Shown: positions 52,633 to 64,000 of the stretch, one piece after another
How positions within the stretch are numbered: position 1 is the stretch's first letter
Layout of the letters: each line of letters begins with the position of its first letter
DNA from: Chrysaora quinquecirrha
Lineage: Eukaryota > Cnidaria > Scyphozoa > Semaeostomeae > Pelagiidae
Reading direction: 5' to 3'
Length of the DNA stretch: 64,000 nt
Assembly: GCA_014526335.1 (NCBI GenBank)
Contig: JACTAT010000010.1
Location: forward strand, 3,977,253 to 4,041,252
The notes under the pieces: generated by a model
Seen by the model: only the letters and a program-made list of their open reading frames with translations
Database searches by the model: none
Told to the model about the DNA's origin: nothing
Program-made: the position numbers and the translations under genes

Positions 52633-54016
52633 TAACTTCATTTCCCTTACAAGTCATTTGATTTGTTAAGCATTTTTGTCCTTTTTTAAGAGTTTTTTTG
52701 CGCACCTGTATCCACAGTAATTGTACGCTACATGAATGCACTTTATAGCTAATGTACTACTAGGTAATCGTAGCTTGGTTGCTAATCTATCTCTTGCTTT
52801 TGTTACTTATTTATTATGATATTTTGGAAAATAAACCTCTTGTCACAAATTGTCTGATGTTTGCTAGTTTTCTGAGCATTTTCAGGCATTCTAAACCTGA
52901 CCAGTACTATCCGAAGACTTCACAGAGATGTAAAAGCTTTTCCCAATGAGATGTAAAGCATGAAAAACGGTTGATTTAACAGGTTTGAATTTCCGCCCAG
53001 TCTACCGAAACATCTGCCTTTTTGAGTAGAAGGTTTTGAATTAGTATGTGTCCCAAACTGGCCAAACCTACGGTTATGGGCAGGGGTATAGAGATGGGGT
53101 GGGGTATCAGAAGGGTAAGCCCCTAGTTAGTGAGAGAAAATGGTAGTTTTTTACCCTTTGGTATTTTTCTTTGATCAATTTGCTGGTAGAGCCCTCTAGA
53201 ACCCAAATAGACCTTTTCAAAGAGGCCTGGGTCGGCGAAACATTTTTCTGGAAGGGGATCCTTTCAGCGCGCAACGTCTGGTTTGCAAATGTTCCACTCC
53301 GTTCTTGTTTCAAGACCCTGTATTCATTCCTCCTTCCTTGTTCCATATTTAGTTCATTCCCGATCCTTGATTCCCCATTCCGGCTTTGGTCTGCGCTGAA
53401 TTTTGGACTGGTAAGGATGGGAGGGCGTGTCTTGTATGTGCTAATTGACCTAATGTACCTAATTAAAGAGGTTTTGTCATTGCGTGTGTAGCGACAGGTA
53501 ATAGATTTTTTGGCCAACAAACAGCTAAATACGCAAAATCGCTACGCTAGATTTTGCAGGAAAGACGGGTTGTGTAGTGATCTGATCTGAAGTCTCGAAA
53601 CCGCTGTTTCGTTACAACAAGACTTCGAAAAGCCCTTGTCATAGTGAAGTTAGGTTCAGAACAAAAATGTTGACCTAAGAAACCTGATTTTCCTGTTTTC
53701 ACGCTCGTAAATAAATAATTCATTAATTAAAAATTTTGAATGAGAAAAACAAATGTTTTTATACTATTGAACCATTCGCCAACGCACGCCCCCCGGCAAG
53801 TCATTCTATTCTTGACAAAAATACGATTTCATTTGTTCAATGGTGTTAAATGAGGCAGAAAAGTCAAAATCTTGAGGGAAGAGGAAATTGGAATACTCTT
53901 CGAATAGTTGACATGATTATTGGGAAGAAGAGTTATGTTTCAAGTTGTTGACAAATAAGACATCTTGTGCAAACATTAGGACTGGCCTAAGTTGGTAGAG
54001 CGTCCTAGATATCACG
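52633..54016. other. Intergenic between PAQR4 and SLCO copy A
   Basis: Contains aaaataaacct near 52829, a possible PAQR4 polyadenylation signal. Also present are open stretches on both strands at 53107-53520 made of near-repeats (attcctccttccttgttcc type) without a domain. I call no gene here. Confidence 0.4.
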
Positions 54017-57000
54017 ATGACGATGGAGATGAAACAAATGACCCAAGAAAAACAGGCCGTCGAAATCAAGAACTGTGCTACGTCGTGTAGAAACACGGAA
54101 AAGAAATATGGCTGGCTTGGAATTTACATCAAAGGGCTTCAGTTTCTGAATAAACCGGCGTTTTTCTCGCTTTTTTGTGTGTTTTGGTCGTAGCACAAGG
54201 CATGATCATAACTGGCGTGACAAGTGTAATTATTACTTCGATACAGACACGATTCGGCTTCACAAGCGTGCAAGCTGGCGCTTTATCGAGTTCTTACGAC
54301 ACGGCTTATGGAGTTTCGTCGATTTTTGTTAGTTTTTTTGGACATACACGCAAGCCTTATTTACTTGGAGTGGGAAGTATCGTGCTAGCAGTAGGCTGTT
54401 TTACTGCCTCAATACCGAATTACATAGTTGAAAAATACCACGCAGGGGTAGTGACTGACATTGACTGGTGCAATTTGAATAACACCCTGTCATCATATGC
54501 AACGTCAGAATGCAAGAGTGGGGCTTGGTATTACCTCACAATTTTCTGCATTGCGTATATTACAATGGGGTTGGGTGCCACCCCTATTTATATTCTTGGC
54601 CCCAGCCACTTGGATGACATCACTAAACGTGGACAACATGGAGTCTATATTGGAATAATGTATGCGTTTGCTACATTTGGGCCTGCTTTGGGCTTTCTAA
54701 TTGGAAAACCGATGCTCAGTACATACGTCGACATCACACAGGTAATGATTATTTGCACGTAACCCCCTGTTTGCAGTATTCGTATGGAATCCCCGTTGTT
54801 GTATTCAAATATAACTTAGGAACCCCCCCTGTGATGATAACAATACCTCTGAGCATGTTCTTTGAAATGATCTCTTTCCAATATACATCACGCTTCAGTC
54901 CCTTTTGTTTGAGTAATTCTACTGCATCCTTATATTTGTTCTGTCATTTCAATTAGCCATGATAAAATAATAAATCTTTGATAATTGCATAATTATTGAG
55001 AAGGAGTGGAAAATATATGTATTTCTACTTCCTTCCTTCAAACATGAAGGCCCATGAAGGGGGTACAATAATAATAATAATACTCTATCTTTTTCTTTCA
55101 GCCTGCAGGTTCAAATTTGACACCAACAGACAGCATCTGGGTTGGTGCATGGTGGATGGGGTATTTAGTGGGAACTGGAATGTTCCTATTGATCTGCATT
55201 CCAATGCTCGGGTTCCCGCAGGAGTTCCCGTGTACAGAGAATATCCGCGCGTCAAAGAAAGACTTGGAGGATACCGTGGAAGAGGATGGGAAACTGGCCA
55301 TTAACTTCAAGTCATTGTTCCCTGCGTCAAAAGCTCTCCTTAAGAATAAGTGCTTCATGTTCATAACACTCGCCGTTACAACGGAAGGTTTAGCAACAGG
55401 CGGATTTTCAACGTTCATTCCGAAGTTCTTTGAGTCGCAGTTTTTCGTCTCAGCGTCAAACGCCGCTCTGTACACTGGAGTGATAGTTGTTCCTGGTGCC
55501 GGCGGTGGAATACTTTTAGGCGGCTATTTGATTAAAAAATATGAATGGAATTGTCAGAAAACAATCAAGATGTCCATGATATTTTCGCTGATTGCCTTCG
55601 CTTCAACGGCAAGCGTTTTTATTGGCTGCGGAACTAAACAGATTACTGGTGTGAATGTGCCGTACGCTGGAAAGTAAGTATTGAGATTAATGTTTACTGT
55701 TATGATGCTTGGGTTCTTCTGATTGCATTCATTGTATTGTGCATACGTTTGCATTTGGTTGATACGCCTGTCAATATGGAGTTCCCGTTAAAGGGGTATC
55801 AGGGACATTAAAGGTGCCGTTTTTGAGTCTACTACTAGCCTAGGGCTACTCAGTCGACTTTACACTTTACCCCTGGTCTGGATGCATTAGCATATAGCAG
55901 GGTGCAGCCACTCACGGCGCTCATAACTACCGACCAGGTACCCCTGGGTGGAGAGAGGCACATTTGTGTTAACAACTTGCCCAAGGTTTTTATCTTAGCA
56001 ACACAAGTGGAAAGACCGTGGCTCGAACCCACAACATTTTCGTTGTGAGTCCAGTACGCTAACCACTGCGCCACAGAGACCTCACTGGATATTTCCAGAT
56101 GTCAAAGGTATAAAGGATAATTCGTGATAAAATATAGGGCATAGGATATTTTTTTGAAATTTTTTTGAAACCCTTTTTCATTTCAGCTCGCACGCTTCTG
56201 GAATCGACGCCGCGTGCAGACTAAACTGCTCGTGTAGCTACACGTACAAACCAATCTGCACCAAAGATAACAACCATATGTTTTACTCTGCTTGTCACGC
56301 GGGTTGCACGCGAGAGAACACGAAAAATGAAGTAAGCGAAAAAATCTTGTCAGATTTACTTTTCACAAGCTTTTTCGTTGCAAATTTATCAATTTTCTGT
56401 AAAAAACCCCTGTCTTTTATTTCAGATGTATCACAATTGCACCTGTTTCCCAAATGGCGTAACTGTTGCTGAGAAGGGGGGTTGCTCCTCAGTCTGCAGC
56501 TTGATGTACTTATTTATGCCAGCATTCTTGCTGACAATGGTTTTTACCTTCCTGAATAACGTTCCTCTTATCAATGCAACTTTTAGGTAAGTAATAATAG
56601 CGAAAATTACCAATATTTATGACATTTTATTATTTTACGCCTGGGGAGTCCGAAAGCCAGTTTTCTTATTTCTTCCATAAAAATCCTGATTATCAACCTC
56701 GTTGAATTTAGACTTATTACCCAGTTATCGCCCATGAGACCAAGGCTGCTAGCTTAATGCTAAAATGAGATCGCTGAAATTGGAGTTGTAGCGGGGTGTC
56801 GGAGCTATGGGGCAGCGAAAACTAACGACTCATGTAATAAGTCTAGAAGGGGGCTTTAAATCGGGATTCTGTGACGCGATTCTGTGAAACGGTGACGTGT
56901 ATCCCGTCCTTTGGTCTCCAAATGGTCTTAAGGTTCAGACGCGATTCTCTGAATCCGTGATGTGTGTTAATTATTCTTATTTATGCTTACTCGCTCCCAG

Positions 57001-58586
57001 ACTCTTTTTAGTATTTAAGGAATATTTCCGTTCTTTTATTAAGTTGTTGTCCTCAGTTCGTCACGTCATTCGCTTCGCTTACGTATTCAGTTCAATCGTT
57101 TCAATGCTCACAGTTATTACCAATAGTTTATGTATATAGTTTATTATAGTTATGTATATATTTGGGAGATAAGTTGATCTCTTGTTTCACGTTCTTCACA
57201 ATGTGTATCCCGTCCTTTGGTCTCCAAATGGTCTTAAGGTTCCCGTATTGCCCTCAGTGCATGGCCGGTAATGTAGCTCATTCTTTACGTCTATATAGAA
57301 ACATTACCTTTACTTGTTTGTTTACAGTGTTGTTTTGAATATTTTATCTTATTGGTTTTCTGTTTTCTGTAGGGTCGTCCCAGAGAGTCAGTCTTCGTAT
57401 GCACTTGGATTCCAGCAAGTTTTCGTCCGTTTTCTTGGGTTTATTCCTGGGCCTATCTTATTTGGTAAAATGGTCGATAAAGCTTGTATTCTATGGCAAG
57501 TAGATCATTGTGGCAGTGGAGAAAACAAAAATTGTTTGGAGTACAACAATGGCCTTTTTAGGTAAGAAACAGCATTCTTGTTTATATATCACGCAATAAA
57601 TCAGAGCACTTAATGTTACCTTTGCTGAAATTAAAGATCCATCATCATTTTCTGAATATGCATGAAGGTAGTGCTGTGGCGTCGTGGCCTAATCCATCTG
57701 GCTCGTTGTGTCATAAGCTCAGCGAGCCCAAGCTACGGTAGCGTCACAACCAGGGTCGAGGTCTCGATTAGTTAACCTTCAGCTGAGATTAGCGACTGGC
57801 GCCAAGTACAACATTCCACCTTTACTGCTATACTGTATTTTCTGCTCGTCCGTTCTTTGCAGCAAATGAAAAAAGTAGAAATGCCTTCTGCCTTCTTCGC
57901 GTCCCTTTTGACCTTCACCTTCGCTGCTCGCTGCATACAAAAGTGAATTTGTCTTTATACAATAGGAGTGGCACTTGTTTACTTTGATGCCCATGATGCG
58001 TGCTACTATTAGTGAATGATTAGCCTTGGAAAGACTTAGTTATGCCGCAGCGAATTAACACCGAGCTTTGAAAAGTTTGTCCATTGTAGTCGGCATAACT
58101 GCGACGTATGAAACCAATACCGAACTGCCGAAGCTTATTCTAACTGCGCCACTTCTTCAGCAGCTCTGCTGCATAAAACTCCGTAACTACACCTTAAACT
58201 GATTTAACTTTGACCGATGAATCTACAGTCGCAGCTGTGGCAGAGTAAGGGCGAAGATAACAGTTCACAACTGAATTAAATTCGCTGCTGCATAACCTCT
58301 ACGCATGAACTAGGCCTAACTCTTCTCGGTGACTTTTGGTTCAGATTCTATATTCTATACTCAGTCATTCTTTTTTTTTTTTTTCAGGTATTATTTTTAT
58401 GCAGTTGGCGGTGCTTTCAAATTGCTGTCTTTCGTATTTCTTGTCCTTGCCTATTACGCTTACACACCACCACGCAAATTCCCATCCCAGATCAGCCAAC
58501 AAGACCTTGTGTTCCACGAATACATTCCACCAGAACAGAAGAACGGTAACACAGTGAAAGAAAATGGGCCTACGACGCAAATTTAA
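54017..58586 (+). CDS. Organic anion transporter (SLCO/OATP), copy A, one-base frameshift in exon 1
   Basis: Sodium-independent organic anion transporter of the plasma membrane, 12 membrane segments. Exons: 54017-54741, 55102-55673, 56187-56331, 56426-56586, 57373-57561 and 58388-58586; all phases fit and the total would be 663 residues, the family norm. Signatures: WVGAWWMGYL (the OATP superfamily signature), FGFTSVQAGALSSSYD in segment 2, and in exons 3-4 an extracellular Cys-rich Kazal-like domain (CRLNCSCSYTYKPICTKDNN ... CHAGC ... CTCF). In exon 1 the frame from the ATG hits TAG at about 54190; copy B shows that one base (the A of a Met codon) is missing right after the T6 run at 54171-54176. 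All other exons are intact, so a consensus error or a very recent mutation is more likely than an old pseudogene. The orthologue within the SLCO family is not resolved. Confidence 0.93.
55855..56090 (-). repeat. tRNA-derived SINE, family 1
   Basis: Complement has A box TGGCGCAGTGG and B-box-like GGTTCGAGCCA about 45 bp apart, and a tail (gtgcctctctccacccagg, tggtcggtagttatgagcgccg) shared with both 1.48-kb units at 21.9-22.2 and 23.4-23.65 kb. SLCO copy A intron 2. Confidence 0.75.
56709..56845. mobile_element. TAGACTTATTAC MITE, 137 bp
   Basis: Ends TAGACTTATTAC and GTAATAAGTCTA with an extra ACTCATG match; same family as 6609-6723. SLCO copy A intron 4. Confidence 0.8.
56894..57243. repeat. 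40-bp direct repeat pair
   Basis: gtgtatcccgtcctttggtctccaaatggtcttaaggttc occurs at about 56897 and again about 304 bp later (57201). The intervening sequence is AT-rich without features. It may mark a small internal duplication or LTR-like relic. Confidence 0.7.
57668..57830 (+). repeat. SINE family 4 copy
   Basis: gtggcgtcgtggcctaatccatctggctcgttgtgtcataagctcagcgagcc, then accagggtcgaggtctcg. It matches complements at 6.6, 9.4 and 11.7 kb. SLCO copy A last intron. Confidence 0.65.
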
Positions 58587-58766
58587 CAAATGTTGAATAA
58601 TTAGGTATCTATATTGCATTTGTATCATTAAAATTCATTGTATGATGTACATTTATTCATATATTAACCCATGTTTACCTCGACACAAGCGGCAATATGC
58701 TGTGCTTCTCTGATGCTAGTGAACCTCTACGCCCTGATATGTTTTAAGATATGGCATGTTCCCACC

Positions 58767-59070
58767 TAGACTCGCTATACAAGTCGTTTGTAATTTGGCT
58801 ATTGAATTGAATTGCTGGACGCCAAAATAATTTCGCCAGGTGCGACGTCATCATCCCTTGTTACGGCGGACGCACCTGCGCATCTTTCGATGTCTTCCTG
58901 CACAACTTGTCTATTGCTCACCTGTTATACACCATGCCTCTTTAACTGTCGTCCACTAGGGCTTAAAGAGGCATAGTGTAGTACAGATATCCTCTAGGGC
59001 CCGCAGTTTGTTTGGCGTCCAGCAATTCAATTCAATAGCCAAATTACAAACGACTTGTGTATCGAGTCTA
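58767..59070. mobile_element. Long inverted-repeat element downstream of SLCO copy A
   Basis: Arms of about 60 bp: agactcgctatacaagtcgtttgtaatttggctattgaattgaattgctgg on the left and its near complement at 59015-59070. 304 bp, non-coding, could fold into one hairpin. A second inverse pair (aggcatagtgtagta-type) lies inside. Confidence 0.85.
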
Positions 59071-59604
59071 ATCCCAACCAGCCGAGACGGTGGGGGCAGG
59101 TTGGTATTCCTGATTTTGAAGGTTGTTGTGCTTGATGTTTGTATGTGATTGATGGATATGTCATTATGTTTAAGAACAGCCAGCCTAAGCCGAAAACACA
59201 AGGACCCTCCAGAACGTCAAGCTTACCCTCAGTCTTTAGTTGCAGAAAGTCGTGAGGAAAATGCCTGCACACGGTGAGGATTTTTGTACGAATGGCAGAA
59301 AATATCAAACACGATAGATATTGTGCTCACAGGCGCGAATGACTAATTATTCAGGAAAAATTGCGCGCGCACGATTTCAAAAGGAAAAAATGTTATGCAT
59401 AGTTGTGTAAGAAATATTCTCCATAGTTGTGCTCTTTGGTTCAGTAGATGTCTTGATTATAGTTTGTAAAATATTCTTCATTATAATTGTAATTAAATGT
59501 TTATCAGCTGGGCTGAATATCTTATCATGCGTTTACCGTAATTCTGTTGTTTCACTTGGTACTTTAGGTCGGATTTTCCAATAAGCAGATTAAGTACATT
59601 CTTA
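59071..59604. other. Intergenic, nothing recognised
   Basis: AT-rich sequence with short open stretches on the minus strand that overlap the inverted-repeat element; no gene is supported. Confidence 0.35.
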
Positions 59605-60130
59605 GGCCCTGATCGACTTATAGAAAATTATTTGCCAGTCGTTGGGGATTTGTCTCTTCAACAGTCGTGCTTGACCACCTCGCGGCGAGACGTCCTAGTC
59701 TATTTAGGAAAAAACCAAACGTGCAAACAAGACATCACACTGTAGTTTCCCAAGTATAGTATTTGCCAGTTCAGTCATACTGCGAAACATTGCTCGACGA
59801 GCAAATATTTTCGACGAGCAAATGTTTTTTTGAAAAGGTTACATTGTGTTTGACAAACAATAGCTAGCCAAACATACTAATATTGTTTGCCAAACTCTGT
59901 TTGACCATATACCTTTACAAGCAAAAACAATCACAATTTGTTTTCAAATCTTTGGAAAACTTCGAAACTTTTAGAAACATTTTCCTCTTTGTACAAGCAA
60001 GAAATGTTTGGCAGAGAATGCTTTTTAGAAATGGGCAAACATATACTAGAGCAATTTACTCGGCTAGAAGCTTCAAATTGCTTTTCAAACAATGTTTGTT
60101 TCGTCCGAAGTTCAAGACATGACCAACAGA
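59605..60130. repeat. Degenerate AAACATTG-family repeat
   Basis: Starts TTA|GGCCCTGATCG and has caaacattgctcg and tgtttgacaaacaatag words to about 60110. The right end has decayed. Confidence 0.55.
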
Positions 60131-60667
60131 GGCATCATGTGTACTTGCTAACTTTTGAGTTTATCATTTATTAGGAATCTTGTAAACATTAAGAGTGTCT
60201 TAACGTAACTAATAATACATTGTTTTATAATTCTGAGTTGAATTAGTGCTGTAAATTTCGTACCTATAATGTAATCTTTTTTTGGTAAAATTGCAATGAA
60301 TGGTCAAATCGTTTATCTGTATCTGTTGTAACCTCGCGCTTCTGTATACTGTAAACGACCTCCTTTTCGTGATAGTAGCACTGGCGTAGCGAGTGGGGCC
60401 ACAGGGTGACCACACCCTTTTGCCCCTCCAATGTTGGGTGTTTGTTTGGCTATGCTACTGGACAGTAGCGGTCGGTGTCGGTCACCATGAGTACACCGGA
60501 TTTTGCTGGGTCGGGTGCAAATTATGTGGAATGGACGAGATGTACCAAGGGTACTAATACCATCAGTGCAATCTGGGGTGCAACTGCGGCCCCTTCTGTA
60601 GAAAATATTACTCGGCTATGTGAATTATGGAATAATGAACACCTTTGGACAAGAACATTGGAGAATC

Positions 60668-60860
60668 TCGATGGGCCTTTCATTTGCATTCGGATTCCCG
60701 TTAAAAAAAAGGATTTCCAAGGGATTTCGGTGAAAACAGTAGGATTTCTAGCAAAGCTGTACCTCGAGCTGTACGAGATTTTAAAGGAAAGAATTGCTCC
60801 TGGGAGAAACTTCTCGAAGAATACCAAGAGTTGTTTTGTTTTCATGGAAACAATCAGTTA
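60668..60860 (+). repeat. GGATTTCCAAGGGATTTC repeat copy
   Basis: Words ggatttccaagggatttcggtgaaaacagtaggatttc as at 36.5 kb. The 128-codon open stretch through it, from 60475, has no motif and is not called. Confidence 0.5.
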
Positions 60861-61702
60861 AATCCAAAGTTGAGATCTCATCTTCCTCCCACTTTTGGAG
60901 CGGAAGATACCACGCCCCCTCATTTCTTTGAAAATGAAAACATCTCAACGATCAACTTTGACAATAGCTATTGTTTTCGGGTTCTTGTTGTCAACAATAG
61001 TAATGCACTAATCAATTCCATCTATTATTTATTTATGAGAGCAATAAGAACATAGCGTCTAGCAAAGCAAAGCAAATAATGTTGTCAAGAGAAAATAAAC
61101 GACAAACGATTAGCTAGAGTTGCACTAAATTGGATATTTTTGCTGAATCAAGCAAAAAAGAACGGTTGAATAACTTTGGCTGGCATTAAAATAATATCAG
61201 TGCGTGGGTAGGATACTTTCTCGTGCTCAATGACATACTTGCTGTGTAAACAATTGCTGGCCTAAGTGATATCGAAGAAAGTTTGAATGGTGCTATGACA
61301 CGGATTACTATCTATTTCCATATTTATCAGACTAATTACTCTTAGGAGGAATTAAATAAATCGATATATTATCGTTGATTTTATTATTTTTGCTCACTTG
61401 TTGATCAGGGTAGGTTTTGTTGGATTCAGTGAAATTTTTGGGTTGTTTTTGGTCTTGTTTATTGAAACTTGAAAGTTATCGATTTTCGCAGTGATGTGAA
61501 ACAATTAACAACGCGATGGTTGAATGAAAATCCTTTTGGGATACAAAATAACAAAAGCATTCCAAGGCTTATTGCATATTGTATAAAATTCACGAATTCA
61601 TTATTTTGCTGAGATGGCTATTTTATAGCAAATCGACAAGTAAAACTGTGAAGAAGGAAGAATTTTGAAAGGCCTATTTTATTTGGCATCATCGAATCTG
61701 AC
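60861..61702. other. 5' flank of SLCO copy B
   Basis: AT-rich sequence with no recognised element. It should hold the promoter or 5' UTR of copy B. Confidence 0.35.
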
Positions 61703-63824
61703 ATGGAGCTAGAGCATCGAGCTGGCGATACTGTGCAAGGAGACAAAACTACAAACCCAGACAAGAAATATGGCTGGCTTGGTGTTTACTTCAGAGAACT
61801 CCAGTTTATCAACAAACCGATATTTTTTCTTATTTTCATGTGTGCTTTGATGGGAACTCAAGGCATGATCGTGACTGGTGCCACGAGTGTGATCATTACA
61901 ACGATTCAAACACGATTCGGCTTCACAAGCGTGCAAGCTGGGGCCCTTTCGAGTTCTTACGACACGGCTTATGGAGTTTCGTCGATTTTTGTCAGTTTTT
62001 TTGGACATACACGCAAGCCTTATTTACTTGGAGTTGGGAGTATCGTCCTAGCAATAGGTTGTTTTACTGCCTCAATACCGAATTACATAGTTGGAACATA
62101 CCATGCTGGAGTTGTTACCGATATAAACTGGTGCAATGCTAATAGTACCCTTGCTAATACAAGTGCATGCAAAAGTGGTGCATGGTACTATCTTGCCATA
62201 TTCTGCGCTGCATATGCTATAATGGGGTTAGGTGCCACCCCTATTTATATTCTTGCCCCCAGTCATTTGGACGCAAGCACGATGCCTGGACAAAATGGTA
62301 TTTATCTGGGCACCATGTATGTCTTTGGACAAGTTGGAACAGCCATAGGGTTTCTGATTGGAAAGCCGATGCTCAGCACTTATGTGGATATCGTTCAGGT
62401 AATGTAGACCCCCGTCCTCTTGTTATTTTCCAGTCATGTGTAATAGAAACTGCAATGATTCACGGGTGTACCCTGTACCCTAATGATTTCACTGGTCACG
62501 GGTTTTTATCGGTAATACTGTAGTTTCACGAGTGTACTGTAATGGCTTCCCATCGCCAATGTGCTGTAAGGGTTTCATTGGTGCACTGTAATGGTTTCAC
62601 GGATGTACTGTAATGGTTTCAAGTGTGACTTACTCTCCTCCACCGTTTGACGGTCGACTCTGCCAGAGCATGAATCTAAATGGACAACGCCCCAAAGTAG
62701 GTGATTACCATCATAATATTGCGGTAATATTGCAAATTATAACAAATTGGATGGCATAAAACATGGTTTAACCATACATCTGGTAAACACATGATAGTAC
62801 CAGAATCTGAAATCAAAGACCAAAGAGGGACTTTAACCAATCCCCAACACGTCCAAAGAATAGCATGATAGAAACTCTTTGAAAACAAAAAGTCACAGAA
62901 AATCCTTGCCGAAGCAGCAAAATTCCAAGGAAGGACATAAGATGTTTCTCGAGGAGCAATTCATTCCTTGTAATCTCGATTTCTAAAATTTCGATAGAAA
63001 TCCCTTGTAAATCCTTCCGTTAGAACAGAAATCCCGTACGTCTTTTCAAAGGTGGATGTTTGAACTACAAACACTTCCAGTACCGTACACGTCAGAATCT
63101 CTTTCTGTTTACGTTTCGCACCCATAGGCACCTCTGTCACAGAATAGGTCCCATTCTGTCCCTCTATCTGTGCGTTTTCTCGTAGTCGATGTTTTTCTTC
63201 GTCCCCTTTTCGTGTTTATCATTCTAATAGCCACATTTCATGTTTTTTTCAGCCTCCAGGCTCAAATCTGACACCATCGGACAAAATCTGGGTCGGCGCA
63301 TGGTGGATGGGATATTTAATCGGCACTGCACTATTTCTGCTCATATGCGTGCCGATGCTCGGGTTCCCGCAGGAATTCGCGTCGACGGAAGCAGTACGTG
63401 CAGCTAAGAAAGAACTGGATGACACGATAGAGGACGAAGATCAACTAAAACTGAATCTGAAGTCGCTGCTCCCAGCTTCGAAGGCGCTTCTTCAAAATAA
63501 ACCATACATGTTCTTAACATTAGCGATTGCAACCGAAGGACTTATCGTCGGTGGTTTCGCTACTTTTATCCCGAAATTCTTCGAGTCGCAATTTTTCGTA
63601 TCTGCATCGGACGCTGCCTTATATTCCGGGGCGGTATTTGTACCCGGTGTTGGGGGTGGGATTATTTTAGGGGGTATACTGTTGAAGAAATTCAAGTGGA
63701 ACTGTCAGATGACGCTGCGGATGATTATAGTGTTTTCAATGCTTGGGTTAGTGTCATCTGCTAGTATTTTCATTGGCTGTGGAACGAAGGATATAACTGG
63801 TGTCAATGTTGCATACAAGGGACA
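61703..63824 (+). CDS. Organic anion transporter (SLCO/OATP), copy B, continues past window
   Basis: Tandem paralogue of copy A. Exons visible: 61703-62398 (232 codons, intact frame) and 63253-63824 (572 nt, exactly the length of copy A exon 2, phase 2 end). Signatures: KKYGWLGVYF at the start, FGFTSVQAGALSSSYD, WVGAWWMGYLIG, IPKFFESQFFVSASD. It is very similar to copy A in the membrane segments; the loops differ (NANSTLANTSACKS against NLNNTLSSYATSECKS, and the acidic DDTIEDEDQ loop). The Kazal-like and C-terminal exons should lie beyond 64000. Nearly unchanged stretches at the DNA level (around 61915-62095 against 54245-54430) suggest a fairly recent duplication or gene conversion. Confidence 0.95.
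62490..62630. repeat. Short minisatellite (TGTACTGTAATGGTTTCA)
   Basis: About five imperfect units of gtgtactgtaatggtttcacgg in copy B intron 1. Confidence 0.7.
62935..63080 (-). repeat. GGATTTCCAAGGGATTTC repeat copy
   Basis: Complement of the 36.5-kb copy (aaatcccttgtaaatcc, ggagcaattcattcc). SLCO copy B intron 1. Confidence 0.5.
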
Positions 63825-63877
63825 GTAAGTCTTTTAAACTCTTTTTCTTTCATTTGCCTGGTTCTCTTGAATTTGAT

Positions 63878-64000
63878 GTGGCGTTGTGGTCCAATCAAGC
63901 TCGTCGGCGTGGCGAGCGCCATTCGCGCCCGGGGGCAGACACGAATGTCGCGCCCCCTTTAGTCCATTTTTAGTCAAACTTTGATTTTTCATATCTTTAT
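63878..64000 (+). repeat. SINE family 4 copy, truncated by the window end
   Basis: tgatgtggcgttgtggtccaatcaagctcgtcggcgtggcgagc resembles the head of the copy at 57668. The rest diverges. Confidence 0.45.

Noticed and set aside
53107..53520. 137-codon minus-strand frame
   Set aside because: Made of low-complexity near-repeats, no motif, no splice support.
60475..60861. 128-codon plus-strand frame
   Set aside because: Half of it is the GGATTTCC repeat; no homology recognised.

Overview
This is a piece of an AT-rich eukaryotic genome. The genes are split by many spliceosomal introns with GT-AG borders, and the spaces between and inside them are packed with small non-autonomous DNA transposons (MITEs), tRNA-derived SINEs and microsatellites. 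The gene set (RCC1L, PSMD14, CMC1, PAQR4, GTSF1, tandem SLCO/OATP genes) is animal. The repeat style and moderate introns suggest an invertebrate, perhaps a non-bilaterian such as a cnidarian or sponge. That placement is an inference and was not tested.

Layout. 1-3.9 kb: nested repeats only. 3.9-8.3 kb, minus strand: a GTSF1-type double CHHC zinc-finger gene in about six exons, two of them between long complementary TGA/TCA arrays. 9.1-19.8 kb, plus: RCC1L (mitochondrial RCC1-like protein), eleven recognised exons; the start exon was not found. 20-26 kb: a recent 1.48-kb direct tandem duplication and a 150-bp minisatellite rich in CTTCCG. 26.0-27.0 kb, minus: a possible two-exon small gene of unknown function with a pogo-like MITE in its intron. 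27-34.7 kb: dense MITEs. 34.8-36.2 kb, plus: an intronless gene with an N-terminal alpha/beta (TIR-like or deoxyribosyltransferase-like) region and a long Ser/Asn/Lys-rich tail. 37.8-46.3 kb, plus: complete ten-exon PSMD14 (proteasome lid deubiquitinase Rpn11). 47-48 kb: a PIF/Harbinger-like element with a transposon ORF remnant. 48.3-49.3 kb, minus: complete three-exon CMC1, short enough to be missed by ORF length alone. 50.6-52.1 kb, plus: PAQR4 in two exons. 54.0-58.6 kb and 61.7 kb to the window edge, plus: two tandem SLCO (organic anion transporter) paralogues.

The genes are ordinary housekeeping or membrane genes and do not form one pathway. RCC1L and CMC1 both act in mitochondria. GTSF1 is a piRNA-pathway factor that silences transposons, which is notable in such a transposon-rich window. 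Three genes (RCC1L exon 10, the 34.8-kb gene, SLCO copy A exon 1) each need exactly one extra base near a short homopolymer to restore the frame. I read this as uncorrected single-base deletions in the assembly consensus, although real inactivating mutations are possible. I see no CRISPR, rRNA, bona fide tRNA, operon or bacterial feature.
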